Shown here piece by piece: positions 33,468 to 44,763 of a stretch of DNA of 64,000 nt; positions within the stretch are counted from its first letter, which is position 1, and each line of letters begins with the position of its first letter. The stretch comes from Rhynchopus sp. YZ270_cl-10. Lineage: Eukaryota > Euglenozoa > Diplonemea > Diplonemida > Diplonemidae. The notes under the pieces are model-generated. The model had not been told where the DNA came from. It ran no database searches and saw only the letters and a program-made list of their open reading frames with translations. The stretch is from positions 372,001 through 436,000 of the forward strand of contig OZ037842.1 in the NCBI GenBank assembly GCA_964035575.1. The letters run 5' to 3'. The translations under genes were made by a program, and so were the position numbers.

Positions 33468-35674
33468 AAACCACCCACCTGAGTAGGTTTTTTACTATTT
33501 GCTCTGCTTTTTGCTTTTCAACAAAAAATGATTTTGAGTTGAATCACTTAGAAATAGCGAAGGCCAACCAAGCTCTCTTTCCTTCTCTTTTCCGCAACAA
33601 TTTTTCTGACTATTAGTATTCCGAAAATTTTGGCAATCAATCTACTCAAGCAGAAAAGCACATTGTTCCAAAAAGAGTGACCAGAAAAGTCCCCCACCAC
33701 CCCCAACATTTTATAAACACAGTTTTTTTTTTTTTTTTGTGCCATTTGCTGGCTTTGCTTTTTTATTGTGAAGATTTCTTTTTTTTAGAGAGTGGATTTT
33801 AAAAAAAACGGCAACATTCACTACTGGGGAAGATCAATGTGGTTTACTATTTTTGTTTGTTTTTCTTGTTTATAAAATTGAATGTTGCAAAAATTTCGCG
33901 CACACAGAACCTAAGGTCTCATTAGGGATACCAATGCACTGGAAGGTGCTCTATGATACATCTCTAGTTCATATCACTGCATATTCCTCCACAATTTCTG
34001 CTGCATGTCATCAACAATAGAACCTGTCTTCGGGATACAAAGGCAGAAGCCAAATAACAAGAGGGAAAAAAGGGGTGGGGTGGGGAGGGGGGATTTTTTT
34101 TTCCAACTATTGCAGGGTACTCCCTTCCGTCATTTATATTTCCCATTTTAAGAATTTTGTGCAAAGAAAAAAAAAGGGGAAAAGAAAAAAAGGAAACAAA
34201 AATAAATACAACACAAACCACAAGAGGGAGAAAAGAGAGTCGGGGGGGGGCACAAATGGGAAACGCCGTTTTTTTTTCCTTCTGAGAAAATCTAAAGAAA
34301 ATCTGTGTTTTTTTTTTTAAATAAACCCCATAATCTGGCTTGGTTTTGGGTAGATCTTTCACAAGAAAAAAAAAACAATGATGTTCTTCTCCCCCACCCC
34401 TTGTGTCTCTCTTACCCCCTCTCTCTCATTTCTGTTGTCGTCCCCCTCCCAATTTCCATTTTTGTTGTTATTTGCTTCCCCCCTGGAAAATCGTCACCTC
34501 ACTGCCCACTTCTTTCACTTCATTTTTTTTTTAAATTTCTTTTGAAGACTTGATAGCAGGGAGGGGGCACAGGGGATGCAGGAGTGTCGTGTGAGTCATA
34601 AGGTATTTTTTTTTTCAATATATTTGTTTTGTTTTTTTTGTTTTTTATTTTATAAAAGTAAAAAAAAGGACGAGAAATGCACTCCCCTCCCCATCTCCCA
34701 TTCCCCCACCCCCCACCTTGCTCCCAAAATTAAATAACACAAAAAAAAAGACAAAGACATCCCTCCCGAATACGAGACGAGATTCGTGGAACAAAAAACC
34801 TACCCCGCAAATCCCCCTCCAATGGTTTCACTAAAAAAAGAGAGAGAAAGACGGCTACCACCGTGACTGTACTTAAAAAGAGAAAATTTTTGAAGAAAAA
34901 AAAATTATAATTTGAACTTGAAAGTGTAAACGCTCTTTTGGGAGACACATACATACCACCAAATAAAAGCACTTAAACAACCCCTGAAACATACTACTTT
35001 TTGAGTGGATATTTTGTTTACACTCACTTCCACCAAAAGAAAATACTGTTTTTTTTTTTTTTTTTTTACCCACTCTTTTCACAAGTGAAAACTTTTGAGT
35101 TCAGTGCATGCGTGCATGCACGCATGGGGGGACCTTCACTGGTAGACCCTTGTTGGGAAACACTTCGCAGGTCCACCCCATATTTTTTTGACAAAAAAAA
35201 AAAAAAAAAAAGTCGTGACAGAAAGAAAAAAGAAAGAGAGAGAGAGAGAGGGGGTGAACTAACCAGAATATATTCAACTCAAAAAAAAAAAAAAAAGAAA
35301 AGAAAAACAAGGACTGACAGAACCCAATATGGGGAGGGGAGGGAAAGGGGGGGGGCGATTGAGGGTTGGGATGGGGGGCCTGTTGCGGCAAATACACAAA
35401 AAAGGAGCGAGAGAAAAAACCTCAGGCAAAAAGAAGTTTTTTTTTTCTTCTTTTTTTGAAAAATTGATATACGCGCAGTCACATTGATTTTTTTTTTCTC
35501 TTGTGATTGTCACGCAGACTTTCAAAAACTTCCCTTATTTTTTAAAAAGGGGAAAATGGTTGAATGGGAAACGACCCGGTACGGGGTTACTCCCCATCTT
35601 CCATTTTTTCACTAATTTTTTTAAAAAGGGGACAGTAAACATAATGTGAAAGGAAGAGGAAAAGAGAACTTGAC

Positions 35675-35704
35675 AAGATGAATGTGTCTGACTGTGCACA
35701 CCTT
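35675..35704 (+). repeat. Small hairpin motif, TGTG/CACA stem
   Basis: AAGATGAATGTGTCTGACTG followed by TGCACACCTT. It has the AAGATGA leader and a TGTG/CACA pairing. Confidence 0.55.
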
Positions 35705-36387
35705 GGGGGGGGTGGGAGGTGGAATGGGCGTTTTATTCACTCGCAGGTCTGTTGTGCAAACTCAATAACCTACATCAACAACCGCCCCCTTCAGGCTAGC
35801 TCAACTTCATAGTAAATTTGCTTCGACAGAAAAAAACACAGTTGATGATTGAGTATTTCCTCTAACTAAAAGAATGGAAAAAAAAAATCTGCGTTTTTTT
35901 TTTTTTTTTTTTTTTTTTTTTCATTTTATCTGTCCAACACATCACCAAAGATACTGGGTGGAAAATGTACTGGAAATCAGAAAATTGAAGATCTTTTAAA
36001 AAAATGAAGGTAGCAAAAAGAATACTGAAGAACTCTGGCAAGCAAATACAAAAAAAACTTTGTGAGGAAGAACGAAAAGAGGGGGAGAAAAAGGTGCGGA
36101 TCGAGCGGTGAGGAAGATGAAGGGGGAAAATGTCTGTACAACCAGCATTCCCACCCTACACCATGAGAACCCACTCACCACTGATACTGTGGGTTATCCC
36201 TGCGAAGTCGGAATATCACGCATGGAGGGGGGGCGCTCACGTCACAGTTGATAACCCTGAGGTCATTTTCTGTGGTGAAACACTATATATTTGACGCTGA
36301 CTGCTCTCTTCAGTCTTCAGCTCAAATTGCAAACTCAAAGAGGCTGTCCGCATGCTCTTACCCCCTGGGTGCCCCTACCTTCACACT

Positions 36388-36532
36388 GCGGACTAGTCAG
36401 AGAAGACTACTAGTAGTGCTACTCGTCCAAATGACTAGTGTTTTACAACTAGTGTTACGCCAGTAACACCACCAGTGTAGCACTAGTCGTTACGACTAGT
36501 AGTTTCACTAGTAGTTCACCTGACTAGTCCGC
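36388..36532. mobile_element. Short MITE-like palindrome rich in ACTAGT
   Basis: Ends are GCGGACTAGTCAG and CTGACTAGTCCGC (perfect 13-bp inverted pair). The interior repeats ACTAGT many times. It is 145 bp and non-coding. Confidence 0.75.
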
Positions 36533-37844
36533 CGTGCAGCCTCCAAACCCACTCATCAACAGAGCACCACTGCTTTGCGTAGTGGGGCTCGCTCCGGGGG
36601 AGGGTCTAGGGTGGACCATCTCCAAGGGAAAAGTCGATGAGTTTGTGGTGTGCTGTTTCCTCTATCCTGTTGCCATGCAGTATGACAACGAGGGTGTGTA
36701 CATTTGGCTTTACTGTTTGTGGTGTGATTTTTGAACTAACTTAGCAAAAAAATAATAAAATACTGACTCACTAACAAATAATGAACTACTGTGGGGGAGA
36801 AAGGGATAAGGGAAAGGTGGGGGAAGGAGTAGGAAATACGCAGTGTGACAAAGAGTAATGTAGAAAGTACCAACCCGATTCTGAGGGCGCAGGCACCAAA
36901 TATTTGTGCCCTCAACACGTGTTGTGCTGTTTTCGTTATCCCATTTTTCGCGCGTTACTCAATACTCGAAATTGGAACCTAATACATAAAAACCCAAGGA
37001 CACAGACGCACTGTCCATCCTCGTGTCATCGAACCAGAGAGGGTGTACTTTCATTCGTGTATACACTAAAAAAACGCCCCTGGCTCCACTGAGCGGTTTT
37101 TTTTTTTTCAAATACACTTTTTTTTATCAAAAAACAGTACCCCTCGTAACTCATGGTCCGGTCGGGGGGGGGGTAATACTTTGGGCGTGTGTGTGGAGGG
37201 GGATGGAAACTACGCAAGAAAAAAAGAGCTATTTATTAACAAATAATAGCCCCATATTGGCGTTGATGAGGTGATTTTATTGCATTTTTTGGTGACAATT
37301 TTGAGCACTTTGAGCACCTAAGGTTTTGTTGTATTGCATTTTATGAACAAAAATCCTGAGGGAAATATAATATTATTCTAGATGCGCAAAACTGCCGAAT
37401 TCATACATTTTTTTTTGGCGTTTTTGGATGATTTTTGAGGTCCACGAATTATTTTTGATAAGTACATTGCTGTCTTCAGGTGGATTTTATTCTCTACACA
37501 AAATAGCCGGGGAGTGAATGGAGTGCGAAAAAAAAATTGTCACCAATGCAATAAAAAGTGTTTACTTTTTTGTTCGGAAATACAGGCAGTTCTGTGTGTT
37601 CTGCCCGAGATGGAGGGGGTGTTTTTTTTTTGAAAAATTTTGATGTGTAGTCACCACCCCAATGTGAATACCACGCTTTTGTGTTGTGTGTTCCCCACAA
37701 CGAAAGAAAAAGGTCAGAGCTTTTGAACAGAAAAAAGAAAACAAAAAAGGCCGAGTGGAAAAAAAAATGCAGTTCGGAATAAAGAGAACCAGGGCATGAA
37801 GTATCCTGAATCAATACGACACTATCTGTGTTTTTTGTTTTTTT

Positions 37845-37892
37845 TGAAAACTTGGTTGTATTAGTGTAGACACCCGAGGATGAACTCCACTA
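37845..37892 (+). repeat. ACACCCGAGGATGA motif, copy 2
   Basis: Almost the same about 48 bases as at 17701-17749, including TTGAAAACTTGGTTGTATTA and the ACTCCACTAT end. Confidence 0.75.
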
Positions 37893-38144
37893 TATTTTTT
37901 TTTTTTGTTTTCCCCCTCCCCCGCCGTTCATTAGGGCGATGGTGTTTCGCTATGCACCAGGGGAGAAAGCACATTTTACCCAGTTGTTTCAGTTGCTCCT
38001 TCAGGTCAAGAATTATTCAAGAAAGCATCTTTTGAACAGAGAAACGGGAAGGTTACAAGATGGACCTAAGCCTTCTCTCATGCATAGCCTACTATACTAT
38101 ACTTTTCGATTACAATTCTGATATATACCACGAAGTCTTTCATC

Positions 38145-38303
38145 CTTACACGACGGTGAAGTAACGGGTATTACAAGTGGAGTTACATGTAATGTTACAT
38201 GTACCACCACCAAAAACCACTGAACTTCACCTAATTTCAGGAAAAATCAGGTGGTGTACATGTAACTTCGCTTGTAATGTAACATGCTTCACCGTCGTGT
38301 AAG
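38145..38303. mobile_element. Short MITE-like palindrome, CTTACACGACGGTGAAG ends
   Basis: A perfect 17-bp TIR CTTACACGACGGTGAAG...CTTCACCGTCGTGTAAG. The interior has inverted TTACATGTAA-type repeats. It is 159 bp and non-coding. Confidence 0.8.
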
Positions 38304-38322
38304 TGTGCAGAGATGAAAGAAA

Positions 38323-38357
38323 AGTAGACTTGAAATACAAAGCCCTCTCGTGACAGT
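38323..38357 (+). repeat. AAAGCCCTCTCGTGA motif, copy 1
   Basis: AAAGTAGACTTGAAATACAA followed by AGCCCTCTCGTGACAG. The same motif recurs at 44636-44683. It carries the CTCTCGT loop sequence of the hairpin family. Confidence 0.6.
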
Positions 38358-38379
38358 GTACCTCTCAAAGAAAAGTTAA

Positions 38380-38405
38380 AAGATGAATGTGTCTCTCGTA
38401 CACAT
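38380..38405 (+). repeat. Small hairpin motif, ATGTGT/ACACAT stem, CTCTCGT loop
   Basis: AAGATGA then ATGTGT, loop CTCTCGT, ACACAT: a perfect 6-bp stem closing exactly the same loop as the CTAAGC copies. Confidence 0.7.
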
Positions 38406-39167
38406 ACACATTGAAATGAAGAATTATGCCTTCTGATCGAACCGTCCCAGACTTGACGACTGTGAAGAAGTTGTGTGGAGAGGGGTGTTCGAGGAGCAAA
38501 AGAAGAACTTTTTGTGAAATATGCTTCCTTGTGCATACCAAAAAAAACAAAAAAAAAACACACACAAAAAAGAAAGGGTTCGCGCTGGCCACTGTATCGC
38601 AAATGAAAAGGGAAAAAAACCGAATACTTCCACTGTACTGAGGGAAACACAACAGAGAGAAGGAAATAAAATAAAAACGAGAGAGTGCTGAAACACACAC
38701 TGAGATGCCTGCGGTGCGTAATAATACAACAATGGTGCTACGGCTCGAAGCCTGCACTATACACATCACTGAGACCCATGCAGGCGTGTTCGTGAGTAAC
38801 TGTTGTGGCGAAGAAAAGGGGTACGGCAAGGGAGGTGAGAAGTGGATAGGGGAGAAGCTTGTAAGACGTCAGAACACCTCATACACATTTTGCGGAACAA
38901 AAAGGAAAAAAAGAAAAAATGCTCGAGAGACTCGTTACTCTTTGCTTGTTGCTCAAAAGGATAAAAAGGGGAAGAGGAAAAATTTTGGTTGTTTGTTGTT
39001 CGCTTCCACCGAAAAAAAAAATCATAAAATTCCGAGTAAATGATTTCCTCCCAAGAGCGCAAATCAATCGCTCACTGTGGCGCTCATATAGGGAGCGTAT
39101 TGTACCCCAGAAGTAATTGATCATTAACTTGCGGAAGAAGACCGAGAATAAAAAGTTTGCTGTGACC

Positions 39168-39186
39168 CTAAGCCTCTCGTGCTTAG
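39168..39186 (+). repeat. Small hairpin motif, CTAAGC stem, CTCTCGT loop
   Basis: CTAAGC, CTCTCGT, GCTTAG: a perfect 6-bp stem. Confidence 0.7.
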
Positions 39187-39636
39187 TCTGATTAGCTTCA
39201 CGCCACCTTGGGGAAAAGGTGTACAAAGCCAAGTTGGCTGAAAATACTATCAAATCTGCCCCAAATGCGGTCAAACACAACTCTTTGCAACGAAGACATC
39301 AAGCGTTTCAAGCGCATCAAGGAAAACTTTAAAATATGAACGTGCCTTCACATCTGAGAGGGCATTACATTACTTCAACCTGGAAAAATATCACAATGAG
39401 AAAAAAGTTTAGAAGATGAACCTAACTTAGTCACCTTGAATCACATTTAAAAATGCATGCGAGGAGGGGCAGAAAAAACCGCCATTTTTGAGGAAAGATG
39501 GAAAAACAAAACAAAACAAAGAGAAAAAAAAAAATCCCATCCTGTATGGGCCGAATCTATAATAGAGTTGTTGGATCGACCACCTAAGGTGTTTTCTTCT
39601 ATGCTCAAATGCCACCCAAAAGGGCTTCAAAAGACA

Positions 39637-39775
39637 CACAGTGGACAGTAGGTGCGAAGACTGGTGGGTCACCTGGTGGGGTCGACAGGTGAAATCTGTC
39701 GAGTTGACAAGGTTACACCTGTCGTCAATTTCACCTGTCGAGTCCACTAGTGGTTTCGCCTACTGGTACACTGTG
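39637..39775. mobile_element. Short MITE-like palindrome, CACAGTG ends
   Basis: CACAGTGGACAGTAGGTGCG on the left matches the complement of the right end (GCCTACTGGTACACTGTG) with few mismatches. The interior has inverted GACAGGTGAAAT/ATTTCACCTGTC repeats. It is 139 bp and non-coding. Confidence 0.7.
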
Positions 39776-40280
39776 GTCCTAGTGTCCACCTTGGGACCAG
39801 AGTATGTGCCCATTATTCAGATAAAATTTGGAAGAGGGTTGCCACGTTTTGTGCAACGCCAAAAAGAAAACTACACTTTTTTGAAGAAGAAAAAAAAGAG
39901 AGAGGCCAGGGGGAAAAGACCCTGCAAAAAAAGAGAGAGAAATTGAAACAAGGATACTTTTTTGCTGTGAGGAGCATGAGACGAAGACGTTTTCGTTACT
40001 GTGTTTTTTTGTTTTTTTGTTTTTTTGTTTTCTTCATTCTGTTGGCTTTTCACGCCTTTTTCCCCCCATTTTGCCAAAAAAAAATATGAACATTTCATGC
40101 TGTCCTAGTGACGAGACCCTTTTTGAGCTTATTCGTCGAATTTTGCTTTTTTTTTAAATTAAGATTGATGAACATTTCGCCTTTGCGGGTAGTTTGCTCT
40201 ACCTTTCTCAAAGAAAAAAAAAGAAGGAAAAACGTAACAAATGAAAGTGTTTTGGAGTGAACACACATTGACACCATTGT

Positions 40281-40315
40281 AAGATGAACCTAAGCCTCAC
40301 TGTGCTTAGCCACCT
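40281..40315 (+). repeat. Small hairpin motif, CTAAGC stem
   Basis: AAGATGAACCTAAGCCTCAC followed by TGTGCTTAGCCACCT. It has leader and stem as in the other copies, with a slightly longer loop. Confidence 0.65.
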
Positions 40316-40453
40316 CAATCATGTGTGTTGGCAGAAAGATGGGGATAAAAGGAAGCTCGGGGTGTGATAATGTAGACGAGCAGCGTTTGCCACGGCAAAC
40401 TTTAACTTATTTTTTGGTGCTACATCTTTTTGTTTTTTTTTTTCTCTCGCAAA

Positions 40454-40552
40454 TTAACCACCTGATTCAGACCTGCAGATCCGGAGTATCGGGGAATTTC
40501 GGGGAGTTTCCGGTCTGCAAAACTCATTTTTGATCCGTATCAGGTGGATTAA
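40454..40552. mobile_element. Short MITE-like palindrome, CCACCTGAT ends
   Basis: TTAACCACCTGAT at the left pairs with ATCAGGTGGATTAA at the right. An inner CAGACC/GGTCTG pair follows. It is 99 bp and non-coding. Confidence 0.65.
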
Positions 40553-41475
40553 GAGAAAAGAAAAGAAACAAAGACGGCCAGGGGGGGATTTTTTTTGACG
40601 AGAAAGTTCACAATTGTTTGTCAAGCGGGAGGGAGTGGATGGGTTGGGGGGGGGGTGGTACTAAAAATAATAGAAAAGAAACATGCTGTGGTAAAAATAT
40701 AAAGTTAGATTCATATACTTTCAGTTCACAGAATTGAAAGTATTTGAAAAAATATAAAGATACCTATGCGTCATGGGCCTACCTTTCGAAAAAAAATTTT
40801 GCCCTATATACTCTGGAATGCCAAAAAAAAAAAAACGGCAGACAGCGTGTCGGAGGAATGTGGACGGAAACCCAAAGAAATGACGAAGGGTGGTTGAAAT
40901 GTGCTAAAATGCAGCTCGTTAGAGCTCATGCACTCCCCCCGTGTGCAAGAAGCTGGCCTGACTCCAAGAAAAATATTGGTGATTTTTTTGTTGTAAGCCT
41001 GTGCTTTTTGTCATCCTAAGAGAAACAAAGGCGATTTTGAAAAATACATTTTACGCAAAGCAACGTTTCTTCACTCTAAAAATCCCCTTTTTTTCTTCTC
41101 AGAATCTCTGAGTTGATATAAAGGGGAAGGGAGGGGATGAACGGGAAGGGTAAAAAAAACAAAATGGGATATATTATGGGTAAATTGAACCCATTTTGTT
41201 GGAGCATTTTTTAGCAAGTTTGAAGAAAAAAAACCCCCCCAAAAAAAAAATCGCCCCTTTTATTTTGCAAAACCTTGGTATTCCAGAATTGCAAAAAAAA
41301 ATATGGGGTAAGATAAATCGGAACTAACTAACTGGTGAGGTTATGGGGTTTTTTTTTACTTTTACTTTTTGTGTTTTTTTTTTTCCGTGTGGTGGGACTT
41401 TTGGGGTTGTAGAGAAAAGCAGAGAAAGAATCTACAGAAAACCAAAAAAAAAAAGGGAAAAGAAACATAGTTTGA

Positions 41476-41516
41476 AAGATAAATCACTCTAAGCCTCAAA
41501 AGAGCTTAGCCACCTT
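41476..41516 (+). repeat. Small hairpin motif, CTAAGC stem, longer loop
   Basis: AAGATAAATCACTCTAAGC, a 9-nt loop, GCTTAGCCACCTT. It is immediately followed at 41540-41568 by a second copy of the AAGATGAATGTGTCTCT type. Confidence 0.6.
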
Positions 41517-41539
41517 TTAAAAAAAGAGAGAAAATTTGA

Positions 41540-41568
41540 AAGATGAATGTGTCTCTAGTGTCTAGACC
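41540..41568 (+). repeat. AAGATGAATGTGTCTCT motif
   Basis: Leader and TGTGTCTCTAGTG as in the small hairpins, but the 3' arm pairs poorly here. Confidence 0.45.
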
Positions 41569-41946
41569 CTGCTGATTCATCACTTGTGGAACACAAAAAA
41601 ACAAAAACAAAAAATGGGATCCAGGCAATACATGAGCATCAGTCACCCCTACTCAGTCACCTGATGAAAACATGCATGAAACTCACAAACACAACTTTTT
41701 TTTTTTATAATCTGGCATTTAGGACAAACCTCTTCAAAAATAAAAGGGTATTTTTGTGTGTGCGTTTTCCTGTCCCCCCCCACCCATTCCCCAATAATAA
41801 AAACACAATAACCTAAGGAACGGATCTGAACCCCCACCCACCCCCACCCCCCTCCCTCCCTTATCCTCTTCCCCACCTTATTCCCCCAGATAAACGCCCA
41901 ATTTTAAATGGAAATGTACCTGAAGGGGAGGGCAAAAAATAGGCGT

Positions 41947-44368
41947 TTATCTTCCGTCATCGAAGTCCAGCCTGCGTGCCGCGTGGGAGTACCCTGCCCC
42001 TGGTGGGTAGGCCTGCCCTGTTGATTCCATCGCCGACATCGCGGTACCAGTCGTGGTTGTCACTTGATGGAGACTCCAACCTGTTTTTTTTTGCATTGTT
42101 TTGTAGTTTTGGTAGTGGAAAATTAATACAACTTGGAGATCAAAACACCAATGTGGACTGTTCAAACAGGCGCGGGGGGAAAAAAAATGATTTTTTTAGC
42201 CTCCCCCATCCGACCCTCATCAACCCACGATTCCCCAAAAGTTAGAGGCCTGTTTTCATGATACACAAAAGAACTCACTATGGTTCCTCCATACCACTAT
42301 TTGATGCGTTCGAAGGCTGCACACCATTCCCCTGCGTGAACACCCCTGGCCCACGCTGTGACGGACTGCAGCAGGGCATTGCGCCTCCTGGGTACGACGC
42401 AAAGGGGATAGGGTGGCTACGGTGAACGGGCTTGCGCATTGTTTGGGGCGAGCCTGGTGGCGCGCCGAGGAAGGGTGGCGAATGCACGCTGAGGGGGACG
42501 TGGTGTGGGATCATATGAGGCCCGTAGTACATCCCTACGTGGTGGTGGTGATGGTGACGAGAGTGCGGATGTGGATGCGGATGTGGCACATAGATGCCAT
42601 GCTGTGGCACAGCCATGCCACGCTCATCGCGAGGCGCCTCCAAAGCATCTGCAGCGCTCCACATGCATTCAGTGTTCTCAACATCCTTGCCCCCCTGCAC
42701 GCGGCCTGGTGCTGCGCGTAGGTCCATCATGGACTGCCTGCCCCCTGCCGTCGTGTCTCTCTCCGCCTCAGGAAGCGTCAACGGCGCCTTCGACATGAAC
42801 AAAACCTGTTGCGGGTTTTCGTGAGTGTCGGAAGGGGACGGCATCGGTCCGGGTGGGTGCTGCCGCTCGCGTGAGTCATAGCCAATGGGGCTGCGCATCT
42901 TGGGTGTGATAGGGGCAGATGATGCGCTTGTTGCTTTCTGTTGGGGGGGTTTTGTCAAATTAATTGGGGGAAAAAGGTTGAAACACACCTCATCCGTCGC
43001 ACGGTGCTGCGATGCTGACAGCGCCGACGTCAATGTCGATGTCGACGGCATATCCTGCGGCGCACTGCCTGCCCGCCACAGCGTTGTCACCTCCTTCAGG
43101 ATCGACGCCACATGCCTCCTGACTACCAACTCCACCAGCCATGCCTGGTAGTCCCCCTCCCCTCCGCAGGTCACTCCGACCACCAGCGCTGCTGCTGCTG
43201 CCACTGCTGCGCACGCAGCACGCCTCTTCACCACAACCCTGACAGGCTCCCTCCTCTGAATCGGCGTCAACGGCGCAGCATGCGTCCCTCCCCCACCCCC
43301 ACCCCCTCGCCTCACCGACCGAGCAGCCGCACGCTCCAACGGCCCCCCACGACGATGATGATGCGCTGGCTGGGACGCTGCACGCAACCTCTCTGGTCGT
43401 TCCATATTACCCGACGACGACGGTGTGGTCGCAGCGGACGACAGCGACGCCACCCTCACTGCACAGGGACTCCCTCCTCCTGCGTCAAGGTTCCTTGCAA
43501 CGTTCCTTCCATTTGAGGATGGCGTCGTCACGGTAGACCCTACTGGCGGCGGTGGAGGGGGTTGGTGCTGCGGATGTCTGCGCATGGTGGAGTTGCTGCG
43601 GCTCTGCTGCGTCCGTTTTTTTGTCCGACTGCAGCTTTTGCGTGGCTCTGTTTTGTTCTCCCCATCAGATTGCAGTGGCGGCGCAGACTGCGACCGCGGG
43701 AGACGGCGCAGCGGAGTGGATGCTTGAGCATTGTTGTGTCTCCTCCCCACACTGCTTGTTGTTCTCCTCTTCGTTGCGGGTGGTGCTGCAGCAAAGTTCT
43801 CTGCTCTCACATTCGGAGGTGTCGCCACCACCCCTTGCCCCATCTCCAATAACGGCGAGATCGGCGGGGTGACCCGCTCCTGATGTGTTGTGGTGGTTGT
43901 GGTAGTGATTGTCGGAGGAAGCGACGCCCCGTCTTCCTCCCCTCTCATTGTCCCTGGGTATTGTTCTGTCAAAATCGCGGCCAGGCTTTCAATTGTTCGC
44001 GACGACGGTGTTTCGGTGGACAAAGCTGATAACGTAGGGTGTCCATTATTCCCCAGAGAATTGTCTGTCGACGACGACCATTTCTTGCGAAGAGGCAACG
44101 GAGGAGGAGCAGCTTTCACCGGAGCGCTGGCAGAAGGCTTCCTTGGAGAGCCTCGCGCCCGACGAGCAGGTGGTGGTTGTTGTTGTGGCTGTTGCTGTGG
44201 CTGTGCTGGGTCCAAATGAGACCCTCTCGTAACCCCTCCATTCCGCGAACTCCGAGCACCCTTCGAAGGGGGACACCCACCCCCAGTCTCCATCTTCTGC
44301 CATTCACTCCGAAGAAATTGCACATAAGTATCCCTCTCACGTGCCGACACTGACTTCTTTACTTCCAT
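41947..44368 (-). CDS. Low-complexity protein of unknown function, three exons
   Basis: Exons are 44368-42989, 42937-42295 and 42080-41947, giving 718 aa. The 51-bp intron 42988-42938 (GTGTGT...CAACAG) is a multiple of three without a stop, so unspliced reading also stays open; I call it an intron because it is AT-rich with a pyrimidine tract. The second intron (214 bp, donor GTATGG, phase 1) joins SNASNSG to GWSLHQVTTTT and ends RRLDFDDGR. The N-terminus (EVKKSVSARERDTYVQFLRSEW) is charged and helical. Most of the rest is Pro/Ser/Thr/Gln/Arg-rich. A hydrophobic stretch AACAAVAAAAALVVGV near residue 380 could be a membrane segment and is followed by a helical region. A His-rich patch and Pro-rich tail complete it. 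I recognise no family. Confidence 0.65.
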
Positions 44369-44391
44369 CTTAACAAAATTAGGGGGAAATA

Positions 44392-44482
44392 TGGGGGAGA
44401 GGAGGAGGAGGGGGGAGAGGAGGAGGAGGGGGAGGGGGAGGAGGAGGGGGGGGGAGGAGGAGGGGGAGGAGGGGGGGAAAGG
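44392..44482 (-). promoter_or_regulatory. CT-rich tract upstream of the low-complexity protein gene
   Basis: About 90 bases of GAGG/GGGGGA repeats on the plus strand (pyrimidines on the coding strand) end 24 bp before the start. This is the third gene here with such a tract. It could also be a plain microsatellite. Confidence 0.35.
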
Positions 44483-44635
44483 AAAAACCGGTTAAGCAAA
44501 AGCGTCAAATGTGCTGTTACTCTTCCATTGAAGGGTTTTTTTTTTGGGGGGTGGTATGTGGTGTGGGTAAGTGTGGAGTGTATTTCTGTGGGTGGTTTGG
44601 GTGGTGTTGCCTCTGCAAAGTTCCGCTATAAGGAG

Positions 44636-44683
44636 AGAAAAGTAGAATTGAAATACAAAGCCCTCTCGTGAACAGTGTACCGT
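44636..44683 (+). repeat. AAAGCCCTCTCGTGA motif, copy 2
   Basis: AAAGTAGAATTGAAATACAA followed by AGCCCTCTCGTGAACAGTG, nearly the same as 38323-38357. Confidence 0.6.
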
Positions 44684-44763
44684 GGTACAAATGACCGGCT
44701 GTACCGTGGGTGGTGGACAACCTTACCATTCAATCCTACCTCCATTTCGTGGTTTACATCTGA

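Larger units (their letters stand above)
32796..41946. other. Nine-kilobase AT-rich intergenic region, no gene seen
   Basis: Long A and T runs, GA microsatellite patches (for example 35235-35252) and short frames of low complexity only. It holds short palindromic elements and hairpin motifs listed separately. Composition is unlike the GC-rich exons on either side. I see no tRNA, rRNA or spliceosomal RNA. Undetected RNA genes or small intron-split genes remain possible. Confidence 0.65.

Noticed and set aside
36534-36734. 66-residue plus-strand frame at the edge of a MITE
   Set aside because: Short, starts inside the palindrome end and has no recognisable domain; not enough to call a gene.
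42278-42300. Stop after GMEEP as the end of the low-complexity protein, or a GTGAGT donor there
   Set aside because: A GTGAGT splice to the 42080 acceptor makes an immediate stop. The GTATGG donor a few bases earlier joins a GC-rich exon in frame and fits the donor style of the other genes.
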